Below, one piece after another: positions 11,075 through 22,160 of a stretch of 64,000 bases of DNA. This DNA is from Cricetomys ansorgei (taxonomy: Eukaryota > Chordata > Mammalia > Rodentia > Nesomyidae), in NCBI GenBank assembly GCA_026225945.1, contig JAMJFZ010001089.1, positions 4,081,501-4,145,500 on the forward strand, read 5' to 3'. Positions within the stretch are counted from its first letter, which is position 1; every line of letters starts with the position of its first letter. The translations under genes were made by a program, and so were the position numbers. Below the pieces are notes generated by a model, which was not told the DNA's origin, ran no database searches, and was given only the letters and a program-made list of their open reading frames with translations.

Positions 11075-11150
11075 TTGAGTGGTGGATGCTTGGCTGACTT
11101 GCAGGAGGCTTTAGGTTCAAAACCTAATATCACAAAAACTGAAACACGAA
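11074..11150 (+). mobile_element. ID-like SINE remnant
   Basis: 'gttgagtggtggatgcttgg' and 'ggctttaggttcaaaaccta' resemble the A- and B-box portion of a tRNA-derived ID element, followed by an A-rich end. Confidence 0.55.
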
Positions 11151-11238
11151 ACAAAACAGTTCATTAAAACCAGAAAGTTCATGACAGGTTTCTAGTTATT
11201 AGAGGATGGAAATAGAACTTAATAGCAAAAAATCATTA

Positions 11239-11425
11239 CTGTGAAGACTCGGTTGGTTGAGTGCTTGCCTAGCTTGCACTAAGCCCTGGCTTTAATCCCC
11301 AGCATCACATAAAAGTAGGAGTGGTTGGTGTATGCCACTGCCTATAATTCCAACACTTGCAAGGTGTAGGCAGGGGACACAAGGTCATCTTCACCTACAT
11401 CATGAGTTTGAGACCAACTGGGATA

Positions 11426-11428
<3 letters not shown>
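11239..11428 (+). mobile_element. B4 / ID_B1 composite SINE
   Basis: The ID half ('gagtgcttgcctagcttgca', 'ggctttaatccccagcatca') is followed by a B1-like half ('ggtgtatgccactgcctata', 'gagtttgagaccaactggga'), ending in a CA repeat. Confidence 0.82.

Positions 11429-11429
<1 letters not shown>

Positions 11430-11467
<38 letters not shown>
11430..11467. repeat. (CA)n microsatellite
   Basis: About 18 CA units at the 3' end of the composite SINE. Confidence 0.97.
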
Positions 11468-11469
<2 letters not shown>

Positions 11470-11487
11470 TGAAAACCATTACTATGG

Positions 11488-11985
11488 ATTTAATATGCAT
11501 TAAATACCATTGGTAAATTGTGAGGAGAACTGCCATACAATCCATCAATTTCACTTCTGATTATTGATTTGGAAGAACTGAAGATATATCTGCACTCTCA
11601 CATCCATCAGAGTATTAACACGATAGCCAGGGGGCAGAAATAACCTAAGCACCCAGCGGTAAATGACCAGATAAAGAAAATGTTATATATTCACAGGAAG
11701 GGATATTATTCAAGCATAAAAAGAAGATAATCCTGTCGAATGCTACAACATGTATCTACCTGGCAGAAATTCTGGGAGTAAGCTAGGCACAGAGAGGCAA
11801 ATGTACATGATTTCTTTTTCATGCAGTATCCAAAGTAGTCAAACTGAGAAACAAAGAGTACAGTGGTGGCTTCTGGGGAGCTAGGAGAGAGGGAGGAAAT
11901 TGAGAAGTGTCGTTCCGTGAACGATGAGTTTCAGTCATTAGGAAGTTCCGGAGATCACATCATATGTGCAGTTAGCAGCCCTGTG
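11488..11985 (+). mobile_element. Old LINE-1 (L1M-type) 3' fragment
   Basis: Matches the end of ORF2 and the 3' UTR of ancient L1s: 'atagccagggggcagaaata', 'cctaagcacccagcggtaaa', 'gggatattattcaagcataa', 'gctaggcacagagaggcaaa'. Non-coding now; heavily diverged, so it predates rodents. Confidence 0.82.
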
Positions 11986-12005
11986 TCACACACACTGTGG
12001 TCTCA

Positions 12006-12150
12006 TGGGCCATGTGTGGTGGTAGATGCCTGTAGTCACAGCTCCTGAGAGGTAGAGGCCGAGAAATCATGAGGTTGAGATCGGCCTGGGTTTCATAGTG
12101 AGTTTGAGGTCATCCTGGGCTACATAACAGGACCTCAACTCAAGAAACAC
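12006..12150 (+). mobile_element. B1-like SINE
   Basis: 'ccatgtgtggtggtagatgc', 'ctcctgagaggtagaggccg' and 'tgagtttgaggtcatcctgg' are B1/B4 right-half features, ending in an A-rich tail. Confidence 0.75.
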
Positions 12151-12236
12151 AGCAAGCAAGTAAACTCTCCTGCTATGTGGTATCTCTACACAATAACTAC
12201 CGTTAGTGACCTATTTGCTGCCTGAGTTGTTTTTAA

Positions 12237-12408
12237 CTTCCTCCTCCTCCTCCTCCTTCTTCCTCTTCCTCCTTCCTTCCCTCCTTTCTTCTTTCTTTCC
12301 TTCCTTCCTTCCTTCCTTCCTTCCTTCCTTCCTTCCTTCCTTCCTTCTTTCCTTCCCTCCTTCCTTCCTTCCTTCCTTCCTTCCTTCCTTCCTTCCTTCC
12401 TTCCTTCC
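12237..12408. repeat. (TCC)n then (CTTC)n microsatellite
   Basis: About 170 bp of pure pyrimidine on the plus strand: TCC triplets then long CCTT tetranucleotide runs. The opposing Pro/Ser/Phe and Lys/Glu/Gly-rich frames are artefacts. Confidence 0.97.
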
Positions 12409-12477
12409 TGTACTAGACATTGAACCAGGGGTTTCTGAATACTAGGAAAACACTGTCATTGAGCTATATGCCCAGAC
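12409..12477 (-). mobile_element. ID/B4 tRNA-like SINE remnant
   Basis: 'attgaaccaggggtttctga' and 'tgagctatatgcccagacg' are the reversed B-box and A-box end of an ID-type element; the pyrimidine array abuts its tail side. Confidence 0.7.
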
Positions 12478-12699
12478 GGGTTTGCACTTTTTGTGTGTGT
12501 GTGATTGTGGGTGTGCATGTGTGTGTGTATATATATGTGCATGGAAAACAGAAGAACATCTCATGGCGGTTACTAGGTAGCAGTACACGACCATCTTTTA
12601 CCCTCTATTTAGAGAAGGAGAAAGGAAAGATAGAAAGAAATCTTCACTGCTTTTGCAAGTGGCCTTAATACAGACAGAGAGAAAGGTAGGAATCATCAC

Positions 12700-13136
12700 A
12701 GCCTCTTTTTAGGCTGTCCTAAGCTTGAAGAGGACTAGCTGACAGTGAGTCAGACTAGTGTCTCAGCTCGCGATCTGTAAACTTAATCTCTCCAACCTTT
12801 GTTCTTTTAGGAATTATCACACTAACTAACAACAGCAACACAACCAATGAACCACCAACCAATGCCCACCCCAACTCTCGGGGCTTCAGATTTTTTATAC
12901 CCTAAGCCAAAAGTTCCCATCTACCCATGCGGCACCCAATCCCCAAAACAAGCTACAGGTGCCAGAATGACTGCACCCAACCAAATTACAGCCACCTGCA
13001 TCAAGCATTCCAAACCCAATCCATAAACATCTACTACACAGCTGGGGTGGGAACACAAACCTAATCCAAACGCCATTTTGCATTTTTAGAGAAACCAAAA
13101 TAACAAAAACTTCTTCCAAGTGTTCTTCTACACACT
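12700..13136 (-). mobile_element. Possible LTR, family unknown
   Basis: On the minus strand a GGGTATAAAAAATC TATA-like box (complement near 12891-12903) lies in a G/T-rich then C/A-poor region with an LTR-like layout. No polyadenylation signal or terminal repeats are certain. It may instead be unusual single-copy sequence; the plus strand is rich in CCAA/AACC. Confidence 0.28.
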
Positions 13137-13139
13137 TGT

Positions 13140-13542
13140 CATAACCCTGCTTCTTTATTTGTCACCAAGGGCTGCTGCTGTAACAAAGCACAACAGATAG
13201 GGTTGGGGGCGGGGCTTACACCACAGGAATTTATTTCCCATAGTTCCAGAGGGCGACAGTCTATGGTCAAAGGATCAGAAACGGCAGGTGATTGTGTGGT
13301 GCTGAGAGCTCCTTGGGTCACAGTCACCTTGCCATGCTCTCACACGGCCTTCCCTCCACATGTGTGCTGAGGGGGCGGGGAGATCTTGAATGCCTTCCTT
13401 TTCTTATTAGAGCCCTGGTCCTATCCTGGGGAATCCAACCTATGATTTCATCTAACCCTGATTACTTCTCAAAGACCCCCACACTGGGAATTAAGGCTTC
13501 AGCATCTGAATTTTGGAGGCACACACTTCAGTCTAAAACAGC
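13140..13542 (-). mobile_element. Ancient MaLR LTR (MLT1/MST-like)
   Basis: Reversed MaLR landmarks: 'gctgctgctgtaacaaagca', 'ggaatttatttcccatagtt', 'gggaattaaggcttcagcat' and 'cttcagtctaaaaca' at the LTR start. Near full length but diverged, consistent with a pan-eutherian copy. Confidence 0.8.
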
Positions 13543-13784
13543 TTTTCTTAGATACCTCTTCTGTAGAAGAAAAAAACTCCAAACTTTGATAATTCTGGAA
13601 CTCTTTCAGGAAAATAGTTGCTTGTTAGAATCTTGGCTTTAATGTCTGAAACGATTCTTATCAGTGATTTCCTGGGAATGTCAATATTTATCTAGATGAT
13701 AATTGTGTGTCATAAAAGATTAAATCTACTTGATCCCTTAAACGTAAAAATTACCCTGGAGGTATACAGTGACTGCTAGTGATT

Positions 13785-13902
13785 ATCATTTTTTTGGAGA
13801 TAGAATCTTGCTATGTAGCACAGACTGGTCTGGAACCCAGGATCCTTTTAACCTCTGCTTCCAAAATACTGAGATTACAGCTGTACACTACTGCTCCCAG
13901 CT
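13785..13902 (-). mobile_element. B1 SINE
   Basis: 'tttttggagatagaatcttg', 'gactggtctggaacccagga' and 'actgagattacagctgtaca' are reversed B1; moderately diverged. Confidence 0.8.
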
Positions 13903-14131
13903 CCTGTATCATTTGTATTGATATGTCATTGCTATAAGCACACATTCTTATTAGTAATCAAAGTGCCTTTTAACTTGTGGGATCTACTTGGTGCTCTAAT
14001 CTAGATGGCTGAGTTGAGTCTAGACGCCTGGGTATTTAGAAGTCTGGAAGCTCTCAGGGTGTAGCCTCCGGTGGTGGAGCTTGTAAGTCAAAACTGTCAG
14101 TCTTTCTACCTTTAAGAAGTCTCTTTCCTCT

Positions 14132-14508
14132 TGTGGTGTTTGAATAAGAATGGCCTCCATAGGCTCATATCTTTGAATGCTTAGGCACTGGGGAGTGGCA
14201 CTATTTGAAAGGATTATAAGGATTAGGAGGTGTGGTCTGGTTGGAGTGTGTCACTGGGGGTGGGATTTGATTTCAAAAGCCTACATCAGGCCAAGCATGT
14301 CTCCCTTTCTCTGCCTGCGGATCATGATATCCCTCTCACCTACTTCTCTAGCACCAGGCTCGCCACGCCTGCTGCCACACCCCCCGCCGTGATGATGACG
14401 GACTAAGCCTCTGAAACTGTAAGCAAGACTCCAACTAAATGCTTTTTTTTATAGGCATTACCTCGGCCATGGTGTCTTTTTCACAATAGACTAGAATAGT
14501 GACTAAGC
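14132..14508 (+). mobile_element. MaLR LTR (MT-type)
   Basis: Begins 'tgtggtgtttgaataagaat' and ends 'ctagaatagtgactaag'. Contains 'gtgtcactgggggtgggatt' and 'gcctctgaaactgtaagcaa', characteristic of a rodent MaLR LTR. Near full length, no internal region attached. Confidence 0.85.
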
Positions 14509-15762
14509 TCTCTCTGGAGAGCTGGCAGGGAGGGGTGTCTCTCATCTGTTCTAATTAGAGTTCTCAGGATAGGTTTCCGCTGTTTCCACTCCAGGTCTCA
14601 CTCCCTTCACCTTTGGTCTGTCTGGAACATTGCTCTTGCTCTCTCTGTGTGTGTATGAGTGAACCAGTGCAGGTGTGTGTGTGTGTAAAAGGATGTTGAT
14701 TGAAAGAAATCATTGTCCAATACAAATTGACTTCGGGAAAGGAGGAATGCATTGACTTCCTGTTATGGTTTGAATGTGAAATGTCCTCCACAGGCTAGTG
14801 TGTTTTAACACATTAGTCCACAGCTGGTGGCATTGATTTTGAAGGTTGTGGAACCTTTAGGAGGTGGAGCCTTGGCAGAGTAAGTGGGTCACTGGAGTCA
14901 GGTCTTGAGGTCTAATAGCCTGGCCCTCCTTCCTATCCGGTTGGGGAAGGCAGAAGGAGCTTGAAAGACATGAGTTTGGGCAGCTGTAATTGTCAAAGAA
15001 ATTAGTGTCATAAAACACTGTCAAGGAAATCAGTGTCATTAAGGAGTATTTATGCTGGGACAATAGCAAACTGCCTGGAAGGCAAAGTTCTGCCCATCAG
15101 GAGCTCCAAAGCACAAGGCAAATTCACTGAAAATGAGAGTGGTTAAAAAGATAGAGCTTTCAAAGCACCCTTCTGGGAAATGGCTTCAAGGCATTTACTT
15201 TCTAAGGTCGGGACAGGAATGCAAGCAGCCTCTGCAGCTGCGATCCAGACAGACCCGGCTCCATCTGAAGCTGGCCGCAGAACTGGGCATTGTAGTTTGC
15301 ATAGTGTTGTTTTGCAGGTATGCAGGGCGCAAGAATGAATGGACCATGGAAGCTTGCACCAAGGCTTCAGAAAACTGCTTAAGGGCCTGGCAATGTGTAG
15401 CAAGGTGAGACGACCTGCATGGGGCTTCTGAGTAGGTGGAGTCTAAGTTCCAGTGGGGACCCCAGGATACTGGAGGTGCCAGAAATGGGGGAGGGGGTCA
15501 CTAAGGAATGCTGCAGGCACCAAGTAGAACCCAAGAGAGAGGCTCAGCAGGTAACAGAATTGGAAAAGTGTGACTACTCAGGGCTGTCGGAGCCCAGATG
15601 ATGCTACCACAAGCCTCAGATAACGGACAAAGACCTACAAGACTTGTGTTTGCCCTGCTGGGTGTTGAACTTGCTTCAGTCTGATCATTCTGTTTTTCTT
15701 TCTGTGCTTTTAGTATAGGAATGTTTTCTTTGTGTCACTGTGTATTAGAAATATGAACTTTG

Positions 15763-15930
15763 GCCAGGTGGTGGTGGTGATGGTGCATGCCTTTAATCCC
15801 AGCAAAAGGGAGGCAGAGACAGGTGGATCTCTATGAGTTCAAAGCCAGCCTTGTCTACAGAGTGAGTTCCAGGACAGCCAGAGTTACAGCAGAGAACAAC
15901 AGAGAAACCCTGTCTCCAAAATAAAACAAA
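15763..15930 (+). mobile_element. B1 SINE in the MaLR internal region
   Basis: 'ggccaggtggtggtggtgat' start, 'tctatgagttcaaagccagc' body and 'gagaaaccctgtctccaaaa' end. Near-matching 'atatgaactttg' / 'aatagaactttg' on either side looks like the target-site duplication. Confidence 0.92.
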
Positions 15931-16297
15931 AAAGGAAAGGAAAGAAAATAAATAGAACTTTGTATTTTGGTTTTATAGGCAGTCACAATTAAGAAATTAT
16001 CTGGAATTTCAGGGAAGACTTTAGCATTTTGAACAGATTGGAAACAGTTAAAACTATGGGGTAGGGGTATTGGTTGAAATTGGATGGAATGTATTTTGTA
16101 TTATGAGGTGGCCATGAGCCTATAAGGGCCAGGAATAGAAAGTTACCATTTGCATGAAAGTCCCCCACAGGCTCACGGAATCTCCAGCACTTGGTTTGTC
16201 GCTGGTGCTATTGCTTAGGGAAGTATGGAACCATTAGGAGGTAGCAATTCCCTGGAGGAAGTGGAACAGTAGGGGTGGACCTTGAGGTTTCTTATAT

Positions 16298-16565
16298 CTA
16301 ATTTTATATCTTCATTTATATAATAATAAATATAATAAGATATTCATTATATTTATAAAATATAATATATATCTTATAAAATAAGAATATATGACTGTCT
16401 TGCCTGCATGTGTGTCTGTTCAACACATGTGTGTGTGGTTCCTGTAGAGGTCATCAGATCTCCTGGAACAGAAGTTACAAGTGGCTGTAAGCCACAGTAT
16501 GGGTGCTGGGAATTGAACCTGAGTCCTCTACAAGATCAGCCTCTGAGCCATCTCTCCAGTGCCCT
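16298..16565 (-). mobile_element. B3 SINE with AT-rich tail in the 3' LTR
   Basis: The minus-strand body is 16395-16565 ('gtcatcagatctcctggaac', 'gtgctgggaattgaacctga', 'gagccatctctccagtgccc'); its AT-rich tail lies at 16298-16394. LTR sequence 'ccttgaggttt' occurs just before and just after, giving a clear target-site duplication. Confidence 0.9.
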
Positions 16566-16769
16566 AAGCCTTGAGGTTTTATAACTGGTCCTCACTACCT
16601 GTCCATTCTCTGTTTCTTGATCTACCAAGAAGTGAAGAAGTGTGGGTTTCCAGCCCATGTGCCCCTACCACTACTGATCTGCCTGCTGCCATGTCTTCCC
16701 ACCGTGATGGCTTCTATCTTCGGACTGAGGGACAAAATAATCCCCTTCTCCCATATATGTCCCTACCTA

Positions 16770-16985
16770 GTTTTCTGAAACAGGGTTTTATGTAGCCCAG
16801 GCTGGCCCCAGATCTTGCTATGTGAGGGTAGATTTGAACTACCAATCCTCCTGCCTCCACCTCATTAGTGCTGGGATACAGGTATATGCCACTCTGCCTG
16901 TTTTTGTTTGATTCTTGGGACAGGATCTCTTTAGCATTGACTGGCCCGCCTCTGCTAGAATTACAGGTACACACTACGGTGCCTT
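16770..16985 (-). mobile_element. Two B1-like fragments in the 3' LTR
   Basis: 'ctgaaacagggttttatgta', 'caggctggccccagatcttg' and 'gctgggatacaggtatatgc' give one reversed B1. A second partial copy ('gggacaggatctctttagca', 'agaattacaggtacacacta') follows. MaLR LTR sequence resumes near 17013. Confidence 0.72.
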
Positions 16986-17050
16986 ACCTTAAGTTACCCT
17001 CCACCACCCAGGTTTGCTTTTAATCACAGTAATTAGAAAAGCAACTAATA

Positions 17051-17522
17051 TACTTTCCTAAGGAAGCGTTCTCTTGGGTCTGGTGAGGCTGGACAATCAT
17101 GATTAAGCAAAATCAATTTATTCCTCCCAGGTAGACAGCAAAGATGAGCAGAATCATAGAGTATGGTGAGGCAGTCCCTTAAGGCTTGGGAAAGCTTCTT
17201 GGGGCTAAATAGAGTCTCCTTTACACATCCACCATGTTGCACTGCGGCTAAATGACACCCAAACCTCTCACTCTGGGGGGGGGAATGCATTAACTGAAAC
17301 TGGGACCTCTGAGAGCAAGTACTGAAGGACTTTCTGTGCTAGGAAGGAAAGAGAGATCTAGGCTTTCCCAGACAGCCCCTCTCCATCTCCGGTGCTGCAT
17401 TCTTCATGCATCCCAGTTGTTCTGAGAACTACAAACAATTGAGGGAGATTTGGGCTGGGATGTACCATCTAGGGATCCATTCTCTTGCAAGTAGAAAGGG
17501 ATGCCCGGAACCAAGGGATAAA
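17051..17522. other. Unassigned stretch
   Basis: No family or coding signal recognised; a G run lies at 17274-17282. Confidence 0.45.
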
Positions 17523-17614
17523 TTCTCCCTCTCCCTCTCTTTCTCCTTCTCCCTCTTCCTCTCTACTTCTCTCCACCTCTCTGTCTCCCTCTTGTCCCTT
17601 CCCCTTCTCCCTCT
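17523..17614. repeat. (CTCCCT)n-like pyrimidine tract
   Basis: About 90 bp of nearly pure C/T on the plus strand; it creates Ser/Leu-rich and Glu/Arg-rich spurious frames. Confidence 0.9.
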
Positions 17615-19456
17615 CCAAGATCTTTCTTTCTATCAAGTTTCCCTCCATGGGACCAGAACTGTGGCAGCTTGTGGTATCTGATTGACACACACCTTCCTGA
17701 CTCCCCTTATGAAAATAAAGGAATTCTAGTTTCAGCTGAACAAAACAGGGTAAGGATTCCAGTCAGCCTGCCCTGCCTGCTGGGCCATATGATGAGCCGA
17801 GCTGTACTGAGAGCTCTGTTGGGACTCTTGCACTGGGTACAGGGAGGAGGGACAGCACTCTGTTCATACCTAGACTGCCTATTGGAGTGAAGCAGTTTCC
17901 TAAAAGAGGAAGAAAGGGTAGAGACACATCCACCCCAGCTCTGCCAGCAACGGGGCAACTTCGTTGTTTTCCCATTTAGTTTCTACTCCAGTAAGAGAGC
18001 TTCTGTTACAGCCTACCTCACACAGCTTTATGGGTAGACCTGCCTCAACTCTCTATCCACCTTCATAAAAGTCTCAGTAAGCTAGACTAGAGGAGGCATC
18101 CCAGGCCTATGGGAGAACAGGTGTAGGTGGCCTTTGCCACCCAAGCTCTCCAGAGTCCTTCAGACATCAGGTTTGGCACCACTGCATTCACTTGTCCGGT
18201 TTCAGAGCTTGTGGTGACACATCCCTGGTCAACTTTCCAAGATGTTTTTATACCAAGCCTACCAGTGAGACTCGCAGCACGGCATAGTTATGCTGCCGAG
18301 CGTCTAACTGAAATGTTAGCAATCTTCTCCCAGTTCCTCAGTTCCGAGTCCTACTTAAAACAGAAGCCTGTTTGCCTTGGATTTCAAATTATTTCCCACG
18401 ACTCTACACGGAATAGCACACAGATCCATGGCTCAGTCATCCTCCATGGCTGGTCCCTTGGATACTAAAAATGTCTTGCTAGTACACTGGATTTTCATCT
18501 TATAGGATCAAGTTCATAAATGAGGACCATGCTTCCCCATCTCTGACTGGGGAAGAAAAAGTTTTGGGTTTCTTCCTTTTCTACGTTATGTGGGTTGTTT
18601 TAGTTTGGGTAACCATGGTGAGTTTGACAATTCTTTGAAGATTATGGTTTATCTTAAAATTAATGTCAACTTTTCATTCTATTCTGTTGTATCTGTTTAC
18701 TATATAAGCAATGTTTTGAATTACTTTCTATTGAGGAAAACTAGATTTTCCGAAATGATATATCATATTTATCCTATTTTCCAATTATTCTCTAGTTTTA
18801 AGTAATTCTTGGCAACGGGTTTCAGAGTGCAGTCACATGGAATTATAGTCTTAACTACCCTTTCCCCAATCTCCAGTCTTCCGGAGCAACTTTGAGAGTT
18901 CAAGCTTTATAAAATTGAATATCTGGAACATACAGCCCCAACTGGACCATAGAGGGTTGTGAATGGAAAAGAACTTTCCAGACAAACTTGGGACAGTCAA
19001 AGTTCACAGTAACAACCTTTTGGCTTGTATAACACCCATACCTTCTTTTAACAACTCCCTGACTTGGGATATTGACGTCATGTATCCGCTGGCCTCATGA
19101 GAGCCATTGAGTCACCCAGCTGAACACGGCCCCACCATCCCCGTCAGCTTTGAACATGACTCTACAAAGCCAAGGGGTGGAGAGGCTACACTGGGTGTGT
19201 GCAGGACATCCCTAAGCCTCTGGATCTGGTGAATGTTTTTCTGCCCAGTGTCCATTCGCTCTTCTCTGATTACCACACCCAATACCCCTCTGGGATCTAA
19301 CACTAATGCGTGTTCATCTGTCACCTTCAGGTGACCTTGACACCTTTGGGAATATGAAGCATATTGCTCAGGTCTAGGCAGCTGGGATATCCCTCTTCCC
19401 TGATCAAGGACTGTCTGTGATGCAATCAGAGTAAATAAAATGAAATCCTGTTCATC
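17615..19456. other. Long single-copy stretch
   Basis: No interspersed repeat recognised. A 113-codon open frame (18127-18468) has no domain I know. A perfect cAMP-response element TGACGTCA is at 19073-19080. AT-rich between 18590 and 18805. Confidence 0.5.
19073..19080. promoter_or_regulatory. CRE palindrome TGACGTCA
   Basis: Exact consensus binding site for CREB/ATF proteins in single-copy DNA. One 8-mer alone is weak evidence of function. Confidence 0.3.
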
Positions 19457-19611
19457 TTTTTTTGTTTGTTTGTTTTTTGAGACAAGGTTGTTCTCTGTTG
19501 TAACTCTGGCTGTCCTGGAACTCACTCTGTAGACCAGGCTGGCCTCGAACTCACAGAGATCTGCCTGCCTCTGCCTCTACCTCCTGAGTGCTGTGCCACC
19601 ATTGCCCAGAC
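19457..19611 (-). mobile_element. B1 SINE, comparatively young
   Basis: 'gttgtaactctggctgtcct', 'gaactcactctgtagaccag' and 'gcctcgaactcacagagatc' show little decay. Flanks 'cctgttcatctt' and 'cctgctcatctt' form an imperfect target-site duplication. Confidence 0.95.
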
Positions 19612-19805
19612 CTGCTCATCTTAAAGCCTGGTGGATTTTTGCCTCAGGAAAAATCCTTGTCTGAAAATAAAGTCAAACACACTAAGTTGTAGCTAATAGG
19701 CTATGTGAGGAACAGGACTCTCCTGGTGACATTGGTGAGTGTTTTCAGTAAACTGTACTCTTGAAACTAATACCACCCTGAGCTTTTCAGTTATCTTAGC
19801 TAATC

Positions 19806-19834
19806 TCTCTCTCTCTCCCTCCCTCCCTCCCTCC
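19806..19834. repeat. (CT)n/(CCCT)n microsatellite
   Basis: Short run of CT dinucleotides followed by CCCT units. Confidence 0.9.
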
Positions 19835-20233
19835 TCATTTCCTAGATGACTGGAGCTTTTCCCCCTTTGGAATGAAATCGTTTCCAATTAGATGTCCTGT
19901 GTAAGCAGGGATTGCTTCCATGGGCCATGAAAGAAAACTGACAGTGGAGAGCTGCGATAGTCATCCAGATGGCTAGCCAAGAAGTAGGCCCTGACAGTCT
20001 GGGGTGAGCACATCGTAATGTGCTTTCTACTAGTGGGCACTCTGAGCTGTTTCCCACGACCGCCTTTCCCAGCTGATGGCTTTGTGCTAAGGATCGGGTA
20101 GGACCCCACCTTTGTACACTGAGGAGATCGGAAGTTGCTGATTGGATTTGGGGTCCTCTGGAAAAGTGATTGAGTGTGTTTTAAGTATAGGTGCTTTGCA
20201 AGGTGTGGGAGGAAGGGTGTGGGTGTGTATGAA

Positions 20234-20239
20234 AGACAG

Positions 20240-20270
<31 letters not shown>

Positions 20271-20281
20271 AAGAGAGAGAC
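20234..20281. repeat. (GA)n microsatellite
   Basis: Interrupted GA/GAAA repeat of about 48 bp. Confidence 0.93.
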
Positions 20282-20531
20282 CCAGAGCGCTTAGATCCTC
20301 CCTTGCACAGACTTTCAGGCTACTTCCTTACTTAGTATTCCTGAGGACAGCTCGAGCCCCGCCTCCCAAGTGTCACTGGTGACGTGGCAGACGAAGTTAC
20401 CAGCAATGTCTTCTTTCTGCCCTGTTCTTAATTATCTGAATGCTTAAAATTGATCCTAGTAAAAGTGAAAAGGAATGACAAATTGTCAGGAACATTTCCC
20501 CTTAGTGAAAATAAAGAGACAAACTAGTTCT

Positions 20532-20627
20532 TGTTTTGGGCATGTTAGTACATACCTTTGTAATCCCAGCACTCCGGAAACTGACATAGGAAGGCTTCAA
20601 GTTCCAGGCTAACCTGGGCTAGGTGGT
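20532..20627 (+). mobile_element. Truncated B1 SINE
   Basis: 'gggcatgttagtacatacct', 'gtaatcccagcactccggaa' and 'caagttccaggctaacctgg' match the B1 5' two thirds. Confidence 0.78.
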
Positions 20628-20687
20628 AAGCAGCCTGCAGAATCTGCTATGGAATTAGACAACTCCCTTTTATTTTTATTTATGGTT

Positions 20688-20826
20688 CTTCTACACAGGG
20701 TTTCTCTGTGTAGCCCTGGGTGTCTTGGAACTTGCTCTGTAAACCAGGCTGGCCTTGAACTCAGACATCTGCCTGTCTCTGCCTCCTGAGTGCTGGGATT
20801 AAAGGCATGTGCCACCATCAACAGGC
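20688..20826 (-). mobile_element. B1 SINE
   Basis: 'agggtttctctgtgtagccc', 'ctgtaaaccaggctggcctt' and 'gctgggattaaaggcatgtg' in reverse orientation, facing the truncated B1 at 20532. Confidence 0.92.
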
Positions 20827-21764
20827 TAAACATCTCCTTTTCAAATAGAGAGTAGGAGGAAGCAGAGGTCTCTTCAATCCAAGAGATTGCTTATAACCTT
20901 TGCCCTATACACCCCAGCAATTTAGACATCAGCCTCACTACTGTGAGTCCCAATGATATTCTTGTTGTTCGCTGCTCTGCCAAAATAAAGTTATTAATTG
21001 TTTATTTCTATATCCAAGGAAAGGAGAGTCAAACTTCAGGTCTGTATTTGTGCTCTGACCCCTTCCTGCAAAATATTGATCATGGCTTAAAGAGCTTTCT
21101 GGAAGCTCTACATTTAAGATGCCCTTTGTTACAATAACTATGATGGTTTCATCTAGGACTGTGGTGGACTCAGAGTTAGGTTCATTCCTGATCCCTGAAT
21201 CTTACTGGAACATTCACACAGACATCAAGTTACTTTCTAGATGTGAACAAATATTTTAGGACGGCATCTTCCTAGAATCCAGTCATCTGCCAATAAATAC
21301 AAGCTTTGACTTTGTTGTACATCCTGGGCATTCTCATATGGTCTGCACGTTACATTCCAGGTTTGGAAAGGTCTTTCCCAATACCGCCACGTTGACATCT
21401 GTTTAGCGCCAGACAAAAAGACAGTCTCTCAGCAGCAGAGAATCATGCACATCCACCAAGAGGAGCTAGCACCTGATGGGGAGGGGCACCGGGAACTCTC
21501 CAAAGCACAAGGTTTCAGAAAGCAGGGCTGATCGTTTCAGTGGGAGACGCTGCTGGGTTTCCCTCTGCCGTCCATACCGGTGTCTCTGCTGAGACCTGGA
21601 AGGCTGTTTCCAAAGATGGCTTGTTCACAGAGGATCCAATACCAACCACTGCATCTCGATTTATCCACTGCCTCCAAGTCTCTGGGCCTTCACAATCTGA
21701 CCTTCTTCTCAAGCCTTTGTCAGGGATGAGACCGCCTGCTGAAAAGAACTCTGCTTCTGTTGGT
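20827..21764. other. Single-copy stretch
   Basis: No repeat or coding signal recognised. A 90-codon frame begins at 21540 and an antisense 65-codon frame overlaps it; neither has a known domain. Confidence 0.5.
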
Positions 21765-21822
21765 ACCAGGGCATACGTACATAGTAGGACTCAACAAATA
21801 TTTAGTCAATAAATAAAGGCAT
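21765..21822 (+). repeat. MIR/L2-like 3' end
   Basis: 'gggcatacgtacatagtagg' and 'actcaacaaatatttagtca' followed by 'ataaataaa' resemble the shared 3' end of MIR/L2-type elements. Confidence 0.5.
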
Positions 21823-21849
21823 CTTTACTTACGTATCTTTTTCGTGTGC

Positions 21850-22160
21850 GTGCGTATATACAGGTGAGTGTGCGTATATGTGCGCGTTGAGGTCAGAGGT
21901 CAACCTTGGGTGTTGTTCCTCAAGAGTCATCCACCTTGTTTGTGCGGCAAGATCTCTTCATTGGCCTGGAGCTTGCTGAATAGGCTGGGCCGGCTGATCA
22001 GGAACCTCCCAGGGTCCACCCAGTTCCACCTCCCAGACGCTGAGATTTTAGGTATGTTGGGCACGGCCATGCCCAGCCTTTTTATGTGAGTTTGGGGATC
22101 AAACTCAGGTTCTCATGCTTGTGTCATAGAGCACTTTACTGACTGAACTATCCCCTAGGC
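21850..22160 (-). mobile_element. B4-type composite SINE
   Basis: From left: TG/CG-rich tail, 'gaggtcagaggtcaaccttg', a B1-like centre ('ctcccagacgctgagatttt') and the reversed tRNA part ('gatcaaactcaggttctcat', 'ctgactgaactatcccctag'). Confidence 0.8.

Larger units (their letters stand above)
14762..17050 (+). mobile_element. MaLR provirus remnant with nested SINEs
   Basis: The 5' LTR starts at 14762 ('tgttatggtttgaatgtgaa') and is recognisable to about 14935, where its second half appears deleted. Internal sequence then runs to about 16140 and includes 'tgtttgccctgctgggtgtt' and 'ttgaacttgcttcagtctga', which recall THE1/MST internal sequence. The 3' LTR starts about 16141 and resumes at 16566-16735 and 17013-17050 around inserted SINEs. 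It ends 'gcaactaata'. MaLR internal regions are non-autonomous and no coding capacity is seen. Three later SINE insertions split it. Confidence 0.78.

Noticed and set aside
12206..12445. Ser/Pro/Phe-rich frame and opposing Lys/Glu/Gly-rich frame
   Set aside because: Produced by the CCTT microsatellite; no start context or domain.
18127..18468. 113-codon frame in single-copy DNA considered as an exon
   Set aside because: No family match, and no convincing acceptor and donor pair.
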